From Sulfurovum sp. (GTDB lineage Bacteria; Campylobacterota; Campylobacteria; Campylobacterales; Sulfurovaceae), in the NCBI GenBank assembly GCA_030949725.1, contig JAUZSE010000011.1, positions 62,001-126,000 of the forward strand: DNA of 64,000 nt, given 5' to 3'. Numbering within the stretch: the first letter of the stretch is position 1; the number at the start of each line of letters is the position of its first letter. Of this stretch, positions 9,201 through 19,327 are shown piece by piece. The position numbers and the translations under genes were made by a program. The notes beneath the pieces are model-generated. The model worked only from the letters and a program-made list of their open reading frames with translations. It was not told the origin of the DNA and did no database searches.

Positions 9201-11119
9201 TACACTTCCTTTAATGCTACAAGTAATTCAGAAAAAACGGCTGCTCTTTCTTTTTTGATCTCATGGGTCATCATGTAAATAATCTCAGAAAGTTTAGCGG
9301 GTACTTTTGGGTTAAGTTTGGAGACTTCGTCCCTTTTTATGGTTCGGGGTCTTACTTTGGTGGCTTCAAGTCCGATGACAGACTCAAAACGTTTTTCACC
9401 TGTAAGTAACTTAAAGAGTTTGATTCCAAAACCAAAAAGTTCATACTCTTCACGCTTAGAACTTTTAGGCTCTGCTTCAAGTTCAAAGGCTACATCTAAG
9501 TTCAGTTTGTCATTGAGTATATAGTTTATCTTGGTGAAAAATGCCAAAGCTTGAAAACTATAGTTTTGTGATAAAAATCTATCATCAAATGCTTCATAAG
9601 TCTCTGCTCTATGTTTTTGTGCAGCGTAAGTCTTAAGCAGATATTTTACATGGTGTTTTGCTTCGCTAATAGGTAGCGCTTTGTGTAGTGTGTGTGCTTC
9701 TATTGCTCTACGTGTTATTTTCCCACCTAGGTAAATGTGTACACCATCTACACGATTACCCTCGCTGTCTTTAGCCTTACATCCCTCAAATCCAATGTCT
9801 GCTATGCCATGTACTCCACATCCTTTAGGACATGCAGACCAGTTCATACGTACATTTGCATTTTCTATGGCGACTTCTGAACTTAAAAAGTGTGCCATAT
9901 CAATGGCATCAGGTTTGTTTGGGATGACACCAAAACTACAAGTAGCCGTACCTGCACAGGCTATCATGTCGTTAAAATATAGGTTGTTAAATTTTGCGTA
10001 TTTTTTAATGAGTTCTGCTGATTCAAAGTTGGAGAGTGATTCTTTTGGAAGATTCACTATATAGATATTTTGGTCATACGTTAGTCTCACATCTCCTGTA
10101 CCGAATTCTTTTGCGGTTTGGGCAGTCGCGATCATATCTGTTCCTGTAAAGATACCAGAAGGTACGATGATCTTGTAGTTAAACTTATTGTTACGTCCCA
10201 GTACTTTGTTTGAACCTAGTGCTATGGATTGAGACTGTACCATACTTATACCAGCTGTTGTGAACATAGTATCAGCTTCTTCTTTTACTGCGTCGACGAA
10301 GTTGTCTATACCCACATCATTTATGAGGAAGACCAAACGGTTTTTGTTTCTGTTGTCACGGTATCCATAATTTTTAAAGACAGTAAGTAGTGACTTGAAA
10401 AAGAGTGGTACTTCTTCTATGGTTACAAAAGTATTGGCATCTTGTGATTGTACTCCTACTCTTGCCCCTAAGTACACGTTAAATCCAAAAACACCTTCTT
10501 TTTGAGCCAAGACAAAACAGCAGTCGTGTCCAAAAATGTTACAAGAGTTAGAGAGTGAACCTAAAATTCCTGTATTAAATTTACGAGGAAGTACAGAGAT
10601 CCATTCAGGATTTTCACCAAATAGTGTCTGAAGTTCTTCGATGATAGGCATCGTTTCAATGATGTTATCATAGGCAATGCCATCAAGTGGATCAGCAACA
10701 ATACCACGAGGGTTATCTACACCTGTTTGAAAAGTGGAAAGTCCCACTTCTTTTAATTCTGACAATACCTTGGCAATGTCTGCTATCTCTAAGTAGCGAA
10801 GTTCAATTTGCATACGGGTGGTGATGTCTATGTAGTCATTAGCATACTTTTTAGCCACCTCACCAATGCGCAACGCTTGTGCATAGTTCAGTTGTCCAGC
10901 AGGTATGCGTACACGAAGCATAAAGTCTTCACCCTTGTCAAAAAGACCAAAACATTTTAAGAAGTATGCAGAATCTTCTTTGGCTAAACCTTCATAACCT
11001 GCTGCAGCGATCTCTTTAAGCTTAGCATATACATCCATAGGCATCTTGAGTGCTTTGGTTGTTTCTACTTTATTTACTTTTTTGCTTCTTGCTTCTAGGG
11101 CTTTTGCTAAAATAGTCAT
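9200..11119 (-). CDS. Siroheme/4Fe-4S nitrite reductase (NirA-like) with C-terminal extension
   Basis: The protein matches ferredoxin-type nitrite/sulfite reductases, which reduce nitrite to ammonium with six electrons. Both duplicated halves of the fold are visible. The cluster/siroheme ligands are ACAGTATCSFG and NWSACPKGCGVHG at about residues 400-450, and the siroheme-binding DITTRMQIELR lies near residue 100. At 639 residues it is longer than usual for NirA (about 510-560). The extra part after about residue 500 has no cysteine motif I recognise. Sulfite reductase is the alternative, but the nitrate reductase and NarK neighbours favour nitrite. It heads a three-gene operon, divergent from narK across a very AT-rich 237-base gap. 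Confidence 0.87.
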   Translation of the reverse strand: MTILAKALEARSKKVNKVETTKALKMPMDVYAKLKEIAAAGYEGLAKEDSAYFLKCFGLFDKGEDFMLRVRIPAGQLNYAQALRIGEVAKKYANDYIDITTRMQIELRYLEIADIAKVLSELKEVGLSTFQTGVDNPRGIVADPLDGIAYDNIIETMPIIEELQTLFGENPEWISVLPRKFNTGILGSLSNSCNIFGHDCCFVLAQKEGVFGFNVYLGARVGVQSQDANTFVTIEEVPLFFKSLLTVFKNYGYRDNRNKNRLVFLINDVGIDNFVDAVKEEADTMFTTAGISMVQSQSIALGSNKVLGRNNKFNYKIIVPSGIFTGTDMIATAQTAKEFGTGDVRLTYDQNIYIVNLPKESLSNFESAELIKKYAKFNNLYFNDMIACAGTATCSFGVIPNKPDAIDMAHFLSSEVAIENANVRMNWSACPKGCGVHGIADIGFEGCKAKDSEGNRVDGVHIYLGGKITRRAIEAHTLHKALPISEAKHHVKYLLKTYAAQKHRAETYEAFDDRFLSQNYSFQALAFFTKINYILNDKLNLDVAFELEAEPKSSKREEYELFGFGIKLFKLLTGEKRFESVIGLEATKVRPRTIKRDEVSKLNPKVPAKLSEIIYMMTHEIKKERAAVFSELLVALKEV

Positions 11120-11356
11120 ATTTATTTACTCTCTTTTATATCGTCAGTATTAATTGTATTTATTATATCTTACTAATGTTATAAAAGAATTATTTAACTG
11201 CCTATATTTTAATCATTGTAATAACTTATTTTTGAATATAACTCATATATATGCTTTCTGTACAGACTATTTGATGATTAAAATTTATACAACTAATATT
11301 AATTATGTGTATAAAAATATTGTATACTTCTCTCACATCAACTTAAAGGATAAAAA

Positions 11357-12640
11357 ATGGCAGGATTTAAAGCACTAAAAGGACAGGGGCATACGCCAAC
11401 ACTGTTTATGGCTTTTTTGTATTTCGATATGAGTTTTATGGTGTGGACTATGTTAGGTCCACTTTCTACTGAAATAGGTGAGGCATTGGCTGCTACGGGT
11501 CATATGATGACATCAGGAGAGAAAGCAACTTTACTTTCACTTCCTATCCTTTCTGGAGCATTATTAAGGATCTCTACTTGGTTTTGGCGTTGATAAACTA
11601 GGTGCTAAAGTAACAGCACTACTCTCACAAGCAGTGGTTATAGCCGCACTTTTAACCGCATACTTTATGGGTGACTCTATTACCTATAATGCACTTCTCA
11701 TCGTGGCACTTGGTCTAGGATTTGCAGGGGCTTCTTTTGCCGTGGCACTTCCTCAAGCAGGGCAGTGGTATCCACCAAAGCTTACAAGGTGTGGTTTTGG
11801 GTATCGCAGGGGCAGGTAACATCGGTGTTGTGATTGACTTCTTGTTCGCACCCAAAGATCGCTGAGTTATGGGGATGGGAAACAGTATTTTTAGTGGGTG
11901 CGGTGATGGCAATTGTCGTATTTATAGCTTACGCATTCATCGCAAAAGATGCACCAGAGTCCGTCTATAAAGCAAGACCTAAAAAACTTTCAGACTACGG
12001 TAAACTTTTGAAAGATAAAGATACATGGTGGTTCTCACTCTTTTATGCCATCTCATTTGGTGGATTTGTAGGGTTTGCAGGATATATGAAAGTCTACTTG
12101 ATGAATACTTATTCTGTGGATATGGCTGCATTTGGATTAGATGTATTTGATGAGTCAAATGTAAAAGTGATCGCAGGATATTTTGGAGCATTGACAATTT
12201 TTGCAGGGGCAGTACTTAGACCTTTTGGAGGAGCACTGGCAGACAAAGTAGGGGGTATAAAGTCACTTTATATTTTCTTTACTGTGGTGGCATCATTGGC
12301 ATTTTTAAATGCTTTTGTGACCTTACCTTTTTGGTTGGCGATTATCGTACTTTTCCTTATCATGGCAAATCTAGGTATGGCTAACGGTGCAGTATTCCAA
12401 CTTGTCCCTCAAAGATTTGGCAAAGACATCGGTATCATGACAGGACTTGTAGGAGCAGCTGGTGGTATTGGGGGAACGCTTCTTATCCAAACGCTAGGTT
12501 GGTCAAAAGGTGCATTTGATGGTTACGGAGCAGGGTTCATGATATTTGCAGTAGTCGTCCTTGTAGCCATTGCAGGTATTTCATTTGTGAAGACTAGATG
12601 GAGAACGACATGGGGAGTGAATACTGGAGGGATGATTTAA
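11357..12640 (+). pseudogene. narK: NarK-type nitrate/nitrite transporter (MFS), three single-base frameshifts
   Basis: The start at ATG 11357 follows AAAGGATAAAAA. The protein begins MAGFKALKGQGHTPTLFMAF and shows the NarK features FMVWTMLGPL, GFAGASFAVALPQAGQWYPP, GIAGAGNIGVV and LVGAAGGIGG. The reading frame breaks three times. Removing A at 11576, C at about 11782 and G at about 11857 restores RISLGFGVDKLGAKVT, YPPKLQGVVLGIAG and FLFAPKIAELWGWE, giving about 426 residues with twelve expected membrane helices. It probably imports nitrate for the divergent reductase operon. The otherwise perfect frame suggests sequencing error. Confidence 0.88.
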
Positions 12641-12669
12641 GGATTTTTATTTAATTGGGTTGCTATACT

Positions 12670-13535
12670 TTAAAGCAACCCATAAAAATCCCTCGGAGCA
12701 TCCACTTCAAAAACCAATTGTTTATGATTTTTTGGATGAATGGTACTCAGTCGTAAAGCATGAAGTCCCATTTTAGCACCTTTGGTGCCATAACGTTCAT
12801 CACCAACAATACCATGGCCTAGCCAAGACATATGTGCGCGTATTTGGTGTTGTCTACCCGTTTCTATACGTACTTCTAAAAGTGATCTACCGTTTTTACT
12901 CTCTTTGAGTTCATAATGCGTGATAGCAGATTTAGCTTGGGGATGTTTTCCTACATGCATGCGGTATTCGTTCTCATCAAGTCTCAAAGGTTCTGTGATC
13001 GTTCCTTTGCTTTCCTTTGGTATACCCTCAACGATGGCAAGGTAGGTTTTCTCAGAAACACCCCACTTATCCATGACACCTTCACGTACTTCTTTGGAAG
13101 TGGCAAAGAGCAATACACCTGATGTGTCTCGGTCAAGTCTATGCACCAGTACAGAGTTTCACAAGATTCTCTGCACGAGATAGTTGCTTTCTTAGCAAAG
13201 CCAAAGCGTGTAGTTTTGTTTCTTGGGTGGTTCCTACGGATAAGAGTCCTGAAGGTTTATTGATGGCTATGAGATCTTTGTCCTGATACAGTATTTCAAG
13301 GCTGTTGAGTGTTCTTGAAGAAAGCTTTTTTGAAAATGTACCAGGTACGCCATCTACTTCTACTACATCTCCTGCCTCTATGATAAAATCATGTTTGGTT
13401 GTAGCTACACCGTTTACCGTTATACTAGCATTTTGTAGGCGTTGTTTGACCTTTTTTTTTAGACCAGCCTGAAAGTGCTGTAAATAAAAATGCTAAGAGC
13501 TTTGTACGTTGTTGTATTTGAAATTTTTCTGCCAT
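12670..13535 (-). pseudogene. RluA-family 23S rRNA/tRNA pseudouridine synthase, two single-base frameshifts
   Basis: The ATG at 13535 follows AAAGGG. An N-terminal S4 RNA-binding domain (KVKQRLQNASITVNG) precedes the catalytic domain, with the RluA signature HRLDRDTSGVLLFA (catalytic Asp in RLD), GRQHQIRAHM and GLHALRL. Two insertions break the frame: an extra A in the nine-base run (13452-13460 on the top strand) and one base at about 13156-13160. Removing both gives 287 residues, normal for the family. The modified position cannot be told. It follows the phospholipase-like gene by two bases, so it was in the same operon before the IS4-family insertion. Confidence 0.85.
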
Positions 13536-13537
13536 AA

Positions 13538-13808
13538 TTATTGACCCTTTATTTTAACTATTTGTTGTTTTTTTGCTTCTGCGTATGCTTTTTCATATCT
13601 TTCAACCCAAAGATTATAAGTGCGTTGTATTTTTTGTGCATATGCAAAATATTTGTGTGCACAGGCATTTGCTCCTGTAGCGACCCAAAAGCTTTTCATA
13701 CCACAAAAAATATTTTTTATACCCATATAGGTAATGCTGTCTTTTGTAGATATATTATTGCATGCATCGACCATTTCAATTATAAATTTAGAATTACATT
13801 CTTCAACA
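13538..13808 (-). pseudogene. C-terminal fragment of a phospholipase-A2-like gene, cut off by the IS4-family element
   Basis: Reading from the IS edge, the frame gives VEECNSKFIIEMVDACNN and continues to a stop at 13538 (about 88 residues). This is the natural continuation of the fragment at 15248-15982, which ends near CNRHDQCYYTEGTTIKES. Secreted prokaryotic PLA2-like proteins show a His-Asp catalytic helix followed by a second helix that begins with Cys. The fragment can also open at an internal ATG as a 78-residue frame, but on its own it lacks a signal peptide and the catalytic His-Asp pair. Confidence 0.75.
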
Positions 13809-15247
13809 CCTTAGCCAAAAATAAAAACAAAATATAAGCCAAAGCCATGAGACAACTACTATAATTTTAAACCAAAAAAAACATAAAGTTATCCCATGAC
13901 AGAAATTATAACACTCTTAAGATGTATCGCACCTATAATTGTAAAAAACAAGCATAAACAACTACAAATCATCATCCAAGCCTTGCTCTCAATGCGAGGA
14001 CGGATTACTATGTTAGGATTAAGTAGATGGAGTGAAAAAGGAGGGAGTTATCGAACTATCACACGCTTCTTTCATTCAAAGATAAATTGGGAAGAAATCA
14101 ATTGGATGTTTATCAAAACGCATTTAACAAAAAAGGGTTCAGTCTATCTTTTGGGTGGAGATGAAGTAGTAGTAAGCAAAAGTGGGAAGCATACTTATGG
14201 GATAGATAGGTTTTATTCTTCTATCCAAAACCAAGTGATACAAAGTTTGGCATTTCTCAATCTTTCCTTGATAAGTGTAGAAACAAGAAAAGCTTATCCA
14301 CTAAGTACACAACAAATAGTTCGAGAGAAAAAAGAAGGTTGTATCAAAGACAAAAGTGTAAAGAAGAGTAAGAAAAAGAAGCATGGTAAAGTTGGAAGAC
14401 CTGTAGGCAGTGGGAATCAAGATAAAAAGATATTGAACTTTCTCCCTATCTTAAATTTGTCCAGGAGTCCGTAAATAAGGCACTTAAACGGATTGACAAG
14501 CATATTGATATTGTTTATTTTGTCTTTGATGGAGCATTTGGAAATAATCCTGCTGTACAAATGGTGAGGCAATGTGGATTACATATCATTTCTAAACTTC
14601 AAAAAACTCTGCACTGCTATTTCCTTATAGTGGAGAGTATGCAGGAAGAGGATCTCCTAGGAAATATGGAGATGCTATTGACTATGATAATCTTCCAGAA
14701 CCCTATCTAAAATCAGATACCATAGACGAAGATAAGAATATCCAAACAAGAATTTATCAAATGGAAATGCTACATCGTAAGTTTGCAGATAGGCTTAATA
14801 TTGTGATTATAGAAAAGATAAATCTAAGCACAGGAAAAATTGCTCATGTAAATCTCTTCTCTACAGATTTGACATTGGACTATGAAAAAATTATTGATTA
14901 CTATTCACTTCGTTTTCAGATTGAATTTGTCTTCCGAGATGCCAAACAATATTGGGGAATGGAAGATTTTATGAACACCAAGGAAACACCTATCCATAAT
15001 TGGGCAAATCTCTCTACTTTTATGGTCAATTTCTCTCATGGATTACGCCAAAATTCTGATATGAATGAGATGAGTATTCTTGACCTTAAAGCCCACTATC
15101 ACGGGATTAAATACGTCAAAGAAGTATTTAAATTACTTCCGCATTTAGCTAACGCGTATTTAATTCAGACGGTATCGCTTAAGATTGCCAATTTAGGGGC
15201 TATTCACTCTACTGAGAGGGTGGGTTAGTGGGGTTTTTTGGCTAAGG
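13809..15247 (+). mobile_element. IS4-family insertion sequence (degenerate)
   Basis: The element is bounded by 13-bp perfect inverted repeats, CCTTAGCCAAAAA at 13809-13821 and its complement at 15235-15247, and is about 1.44 kb long. It contains one IS4-type transposase gene with two frame breaks. It splits a phospholipase-A2-like gene. I could not find a clear target-site duplication in the flanks, so the exact outer bases are uncertain by a few positions. No second copy is in this window. Confidence 0.8.
13896..15228 (+). pseudogene. IS4-family DDE transposase, two frame breaks
   Basis: The three catalytic regions are visible: GGDEVVVSKSGKHTYGIDRF (first Asp), VYFVFDGAFGNNPAVQM (second Asp), and the Y-R-E-K signature YSLRFQIEFVFRDAKQYW near the C-terminus. 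The frame breaks at about 14430 (after DKKI, before ELSPYLKFVQ) and at about 14610 in an A run (before NSALLFPYSG). Both need one added base, unlike the inserted bases in nearby host genes. The repaired protein would be about 444 residues. As given, the element cannot make an active transposase from a single frame. Confidence 0.82.
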
Positions 15248-15982
15248 TATTGATTCTTTGATTGTCGTTCCTTCTGTATAATAACATTGATCATGTCTAT
15301 TACATACCTTTTTAAGCCATTTAGCATTATTTAAAATGTCATTAGATTGATCATAGAGGTCTTGCAGTCCTTCTGCACTACATCCATCTGGTTTAGAGGC
15401 ATAAGGGTAAAGTGCAGAAGGAAAGTTCTCATTTTTTGGTAATACTATACCATTTTTAGTCACACCTATTGACATGGGATCACATTCACTTAAATCTAAA
15501 AAAGGTGCGGCAGGCTCTTTAGCTATATCATACTCAAAATGATCAGGAGTACAAGCTTTATTTTTCCATAGACGTTCACTAATACGAGCGATGTCTTGCA
15601 TATAATAGTACGCTGTAGTTAGTGCTACATTATAAGAATCATTCATTAAGGTTTTAGGTACCTTTTCGACTTGATTACCAAATCTTACTTTTTCTCTGTT
15701 CTGCATCACATCTTTCACTGCTCGCATCATTTCATCGGGTATGAATATGTCTACTGAATATAGCATCATGTCGTTAAACCAAGTTCCCCTGTATTCAGAC
15801 AATTTTCGTTCAAGTTTTTCATACCTTGTTTCAGAGTGTTTTCTCTTTTTAGGCAAGGGTATTTTAAGTGTTTGGTTTACCTCACATATAAGACTTTTAT
15901 TTTGTAACCCAGATAAATCATAGGCATAAAGATTCAAAGACGTTGTAAAAAAAAGTACGACCAATAATTTTAATAGTTTCAT
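15248..15982 (-). pseudogene. N-terminal part of a secreted phospholipase-A2-like protein, interrupted by the IS
   Basis: The protein starts with a signal peptide (MKLLKLLVVLFFTTSLNLYA). Near the break it shows DGCSAEGLQDLYD and VCNRHDQCYY, which resembles the Cys-x2-His-Asp-x-Cys-Tyr calcium/catalytic region of PLA2 enzymes. The frame runs into the IS and stops four codons after KES. Together with the 13538-13808 fragment it would be roughly 330 residues. If the assignment is right, the product would act on phospholipids outside the cytoplasm. The first ~180 residues match nothing I recognise. It follows the Suv3-like helicase by nine bases. Confidence 0.72.
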
Positions 15983-15991
15983 TTTATTCCT

Positions 15992-18811
15992 TTATCTTCG
16001 TCCATGACTGCGAGATCCACCACGACTATAAGACCTTGAACCTCTTTTGTTTTGACCATGACATTTATCACAGATAGAAAATCTATAAGAAAAATCAAGT
16101 ACTTTTCCACATTTTCTACACGCTTTAGTAAAAAGTCCTTGCCGAAGAGAATTTTCTATATACTGATTGAGTCTTACTCTGGTTTTAATGGCTAGTTGTG
16201 TATCTTGGAAAATCTCTGGAAACTTAAAACTAAGCCATAAATAGAGCGATATTTCACGCACACGGTCTTCAGCGTTGAGTAACATATCGTTCGTCTGTGC
16301 AAAAGCAGGGAGATCACGAGGAGGGATGTAGAGTACTTGTCCTCCTGCTTCTATCTGCTTGATGTAACGGTGAAAAACAGATTCTATATAGGGAGAAGAT
16401 ATACTTGCAGGCGCACAGGAGAGGAAAAAACGCGTTTTTAAGTCCAGTGTATATTCACTTACGATGATAGCTATCTCTAACATAGAGTCAATATTGGCTG
16501 CAATAAAAGGACCTTCAAACTCCATATTGTCAGCAAAAAATGCCAAGATATCCAAAATATTATCGGTTTCTAGTATCTCACCTATGAGCATCACATGTTC
16601 TAAACTTGCCATAACGGACACGGGGAGTTCTATGTCGGGAAGAGGGGCATAAAATGCTTTGCCGATGTTTTCCAGAGCATTCTCTTCTAACGCACCTACA
16701 TAGCCTTTTTCTTCAAAACCATAACGTCCTGCACGTCCAGATATTTGTGATACTTCCGTAGGTAAGAGTTGACGACGGCGTAAACCATCAAACTTATTGT
16801 CTTTTGCAAAGAGCAGGGTCTTTATAGGAAGGTTCAGTCCCATGGCTATGGCATCGGTGGAGACGAGTATTTGGCTTTCACCTTCTCTAAAACGTCTGGC
16901 TTCTTCCCGTCTTACTTCAGGAGAAAGGTTTCCATAGACTACTGAGACCTCATATTTTTGAGAGAGTTGTTGTTTGAGTGACAATACATCACGTCTTGAA
17001 AAAGCTACGATGGCAGTTTGAGGTTCTATATTTTTCATAGGCGTAGCATGGCTCATCATGGAGAGTGCATTTTTACGTTCAAAATGAATGATTTCTAAGG
17101 GTTCACCCAGATACTCACACAACTCTACTACCGCAGGTAATGCATTAACAGACCCCGTCAAAATCACTGTTTTAGCAGGCACACCCATCAGTGCATTTGC
17201 CCATGCCCAGCCTCTGTCACGATCAGAGATCATTTGTATCTCATCTATAACACAGACATCTACATCCACGGCAGCATTCATCATCTCTATCGTGGAAGAG
17301 ATATGTGTGGATTCTTCATCTATAATCTCTTCTTCACCTGTGATCAGTGAAACGCCAATACCTTTACTTTTGAGGTTTTCATATCCTTCTAAAGCGAGTA
17401 AACGCAAGGGTGCAAGATAATATCCCGTACTTGCCTCTTCAAGTTGTTTGAGTGCTGTATAGGTCTTGCCTGAATTGGTGGGACCCACATGAAAAATGAT
17501 CTTACGTTTGAGTGCGCGTGCAAGAGGAAAAAGGTTTTTAAAATCCCGTATGGTTTTTGCCAGTAACTCTTCACGTTTTTGTTTGGCAAGTAAAGGTTTG
17601 ATATACTCACCAAAATGAAAGAGTATCCGTCTTTTACTTTTGTCTTTGAATTTTAATGTGCTAGATGATCTAATCTGAGGTTCTACAAAACGTACGATGA
17701 ACTCATGCAGTGTTTCTTCTGAAATCTCCAGCTTTTCACTGTCTGCTTGCAACTCTTCTAGTACATCATCTATGGCGACCTTAAAGTGTGCCAAAAGGTT
17801 ATCATTTACCCTGTTGATGTCTTCTTTGACTGGCGGTTCTTGACCTCTCCAAATGAGGTTGTAAAAGAAAGGTTTTTCATACGATACCGTGGTCTTATAA
17901 TACACAAGCGTACCAAAAAGATCATGGTTTTTCTCTTTCTCTATAATAATGTGATCCGTACTTTCAAAGATTTCATACTTGTCGCTAATATTCACCAATA
18001 TCTTTTCTACTATCTCAAAAGGTATTGGGGCATGATAAAGTACAGTTTCAGGAGGCATTATTTTGAGTGTTTGGCTTATCTCATTTTCTGCAAAGTAGGG
18101 GTGTTCTATCTCTATTACTTGTGTGAGAAAATGGTTGAGTTCAAGAGATTTATTAGCTGTAGCTTCTTCTTTTATTACGGTGAGTTTAAGTAATAATTCT
18201 GTGTCATTAAGTTCCCAAAGATCATCCATACCCAATGATTCAGTTTTACATAAAAGTAACTTATTGAAGTCAAAACTTTTTAATCTAAAGGTAAAACTGT
18301 GGTAAAACTCCATTTCATTGTTGGTGTTAAACTGTACATCAAGTGATTTTTCAAGAGAAGAAAGCTTTGATTTGATACGTAGATAACCCAGTTTAGAGAG
18401 TACTTTTTCTTCTGTTATTTTTGCACTTTTAACATCTATAAATGCTTCTAATACAAGGTTTTCTTCATGTTTACTATATTTCGTATCCTCTAAAAGTTGA
18501 AGGATCTTTTCTACTTTGTCTAAAGGGCGTTTTTCTCTAGTAGTCGTATGATGTATAGATTTATAAGGTTCCACAAGATAAGAGACTATCATTTCACGCG
18601 TTCCTGCCCCTTCTTCTGACCATACTCGACGTAAAGCACGCACCATATCTGCATGCTCATGTGAGGGTAGTTGAAGTTCAAGAATCATTATGAGTTCTAT
18701 TAGCTTATCATCACTTACTGTGTTGATGCCCTCATCAAAAGGCAGACCATCAAAGTAGTTACGTATTTTGTTGTTGAGTTTTATAAGGTATTTTTTCTTT
18801 TTTTTTGCCAT
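15992..18811 (-). CDS. Suv3-like superfamily 2 RNA helicase
   Basis: A 939-residue protein (ATG at 18811; a GTG six bases upstream is also possible). The N-terminal ~400 residues are poorly conserved. The helicase core follows: Walker A GPTNSGKT near residue 442, APLRLLALEGYE, DEIQM (motif II, the Suv3 form of DEAD) near residue 522, TGSVNA, and the C-terminal lobe with VSTDAIAMGLNLP and QISGRAGRYG. The tail has a CxxC...CxxC zinc-ribbon-like group (CRKCGK, CDKCHG) and an RGG-like SRSYSRGGSRSHGRR end typical of RNA binding. Mitochondrial Suv3 unwinds RNA for PNPase-type degradation. The role here is inferred to be RNA turnover. Confidence 0.85.
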   Translation of the reverse strand: MAKKKKKYLIKLNNKIRNYFDGLPFDEGINTVSDDKLIELIMILELQLPSHEHADMVRALRRVWSEEGAGTREMIVSYLVEPYKSIHHTTTREKRPLDKVEKILQLLEDTKYSKHEENLVLEAFIDVKSAKITEEKVLSKLGYLRIKSKLSSLEKSLDVQFNTNNEMEFYHSFTFRLKSFDFNKLLLCKTESLGMDDLWELNDTELLLKLTVIKEEATANKSLELNHFLTQVIEIEHPYFAENEISQTLKIMPPETVLYHAPIPFEIVEKILVNISDKYEIFESTDHIIIEKEKNHDLFGTLVYYKTTVSYEKPFFYNLIWRGQEPPVKEDINRVNDNLLAHFKVAIDDVLEELQADSEKLEISEETLHEFIVRFVEPQIRSSSTLKFKDKSKRRILFHFGEYIKPLLAKQKREELLAKTIRDFKNLFPLARALKRKIIFHVGPTNSGKTYTALKQLEEASTGYYLAPLRLLALEGYENLKSKGIGVSLITGEEEIIDEESTHISSTIEMMNAAVDVDVCVIDEIQMISDRDRGWAWANALMGVPAKTVILTGSVNALPAVVELCEYLGEPLEIIHFERKNALSMMSHATPMKNIEPQTAIVAFSRRDVLSLKQQLSQKYEVSVVYGNLSPEVRREEARRFREGESQILVSTDAIAMGLNLPIKTLLFAKDNKFDGLRRRQLLPTEVSQISGRAGRYGFEEKGYVGALEENALENIGKAFYAPLPDIELPVSVMASLEHVMLIGEILETDNILDILAFFADNMEFEGPFIAANIDSMLEIAIIVSEYTLDLKTRFFLSCAPASISSPYIESVFHRYIKQIEAGGQVLYIPPRDLPAFAQTNDMLLNAEDRVREISLYLWLSFKFPEIFQDTQLAIKTRVRLNQYIENSLRQGLFTKACRKCGKVLDFSYRFSICDKCHGQNKRGSRSYSRGGSRSHGRR

Positions 18812-18866
18812 GATCACTTAATTTTATTTTATTTTCACTAAGTATAGCAGGAAAATACATCTCTTA

Positions 18867-19196
18867 CTATAGCTCAAGTGTCAATATATCTACCAACTCC
18901 ACACCATCACACTCTTTTTTGATACGTTTATGCTTACGTGCATCTTCTTCGCAAAGCTCCAAAATGTCGGCAAAGTCATTTTTATTTACAGTAAATTCAA
19001 ACACTTCTTTGTCTGTTTTTATCAAGACATCGGTTTCTTCTTTAGTGCTAAGTACCAAATTTCTCAAACCTTTGGCAAACTCACTCTTAATGGCTTTTTC
19101 AACTTTTTCATTACTCAATAACGCTGCAAGACTTATCTCTTTGCTTACATCATTTTTACACATTACCGTGTAACTTACTTTTATCATACCATCCAC
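18867..19196 (-). CDS. Hypothetical 109-residue protein
   Basis: I do not recognise this protein. It is soluble, acidic and lysine-rich, with alternating charged helical stretches and no signal peptide or cysteine motif. GTG at 19196 is supported as start by AGGAGG five bases upstream; an ATG nine bases later is the alternative. It lies 55 bases upstream of the Suv3-like helicase on the same strand. Confidence 0.6.
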   Translation of the reverse strand: MDGMIKVSYTVMCKNDVSKEISLAALLSNEKVEKAIKSEFAKGLRNLVLSTKEETDVLIKTDKEVFEFTVNKNDFADILELCEEDARKHKRIKKECDGVELVDILTLEL

Positions 19197-19327
19197 CTTA
19201 ACCTCCTGATTTGTATTATTAACATTATAATATATTTTAGATGTTTATTAATATAATATGTCAAATTGTCATATTATACTATTTTTTACGGTTAAAAGTT
19301 GAGAGATAGGGTAGGTTACTTGCATAG

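Noticed and set aside
13800-13812. Target-site duplication of the IS4-family element
   Set aside because: The bases outside the inverted repeats on the two sides do not form a direct repeat that I can defend.
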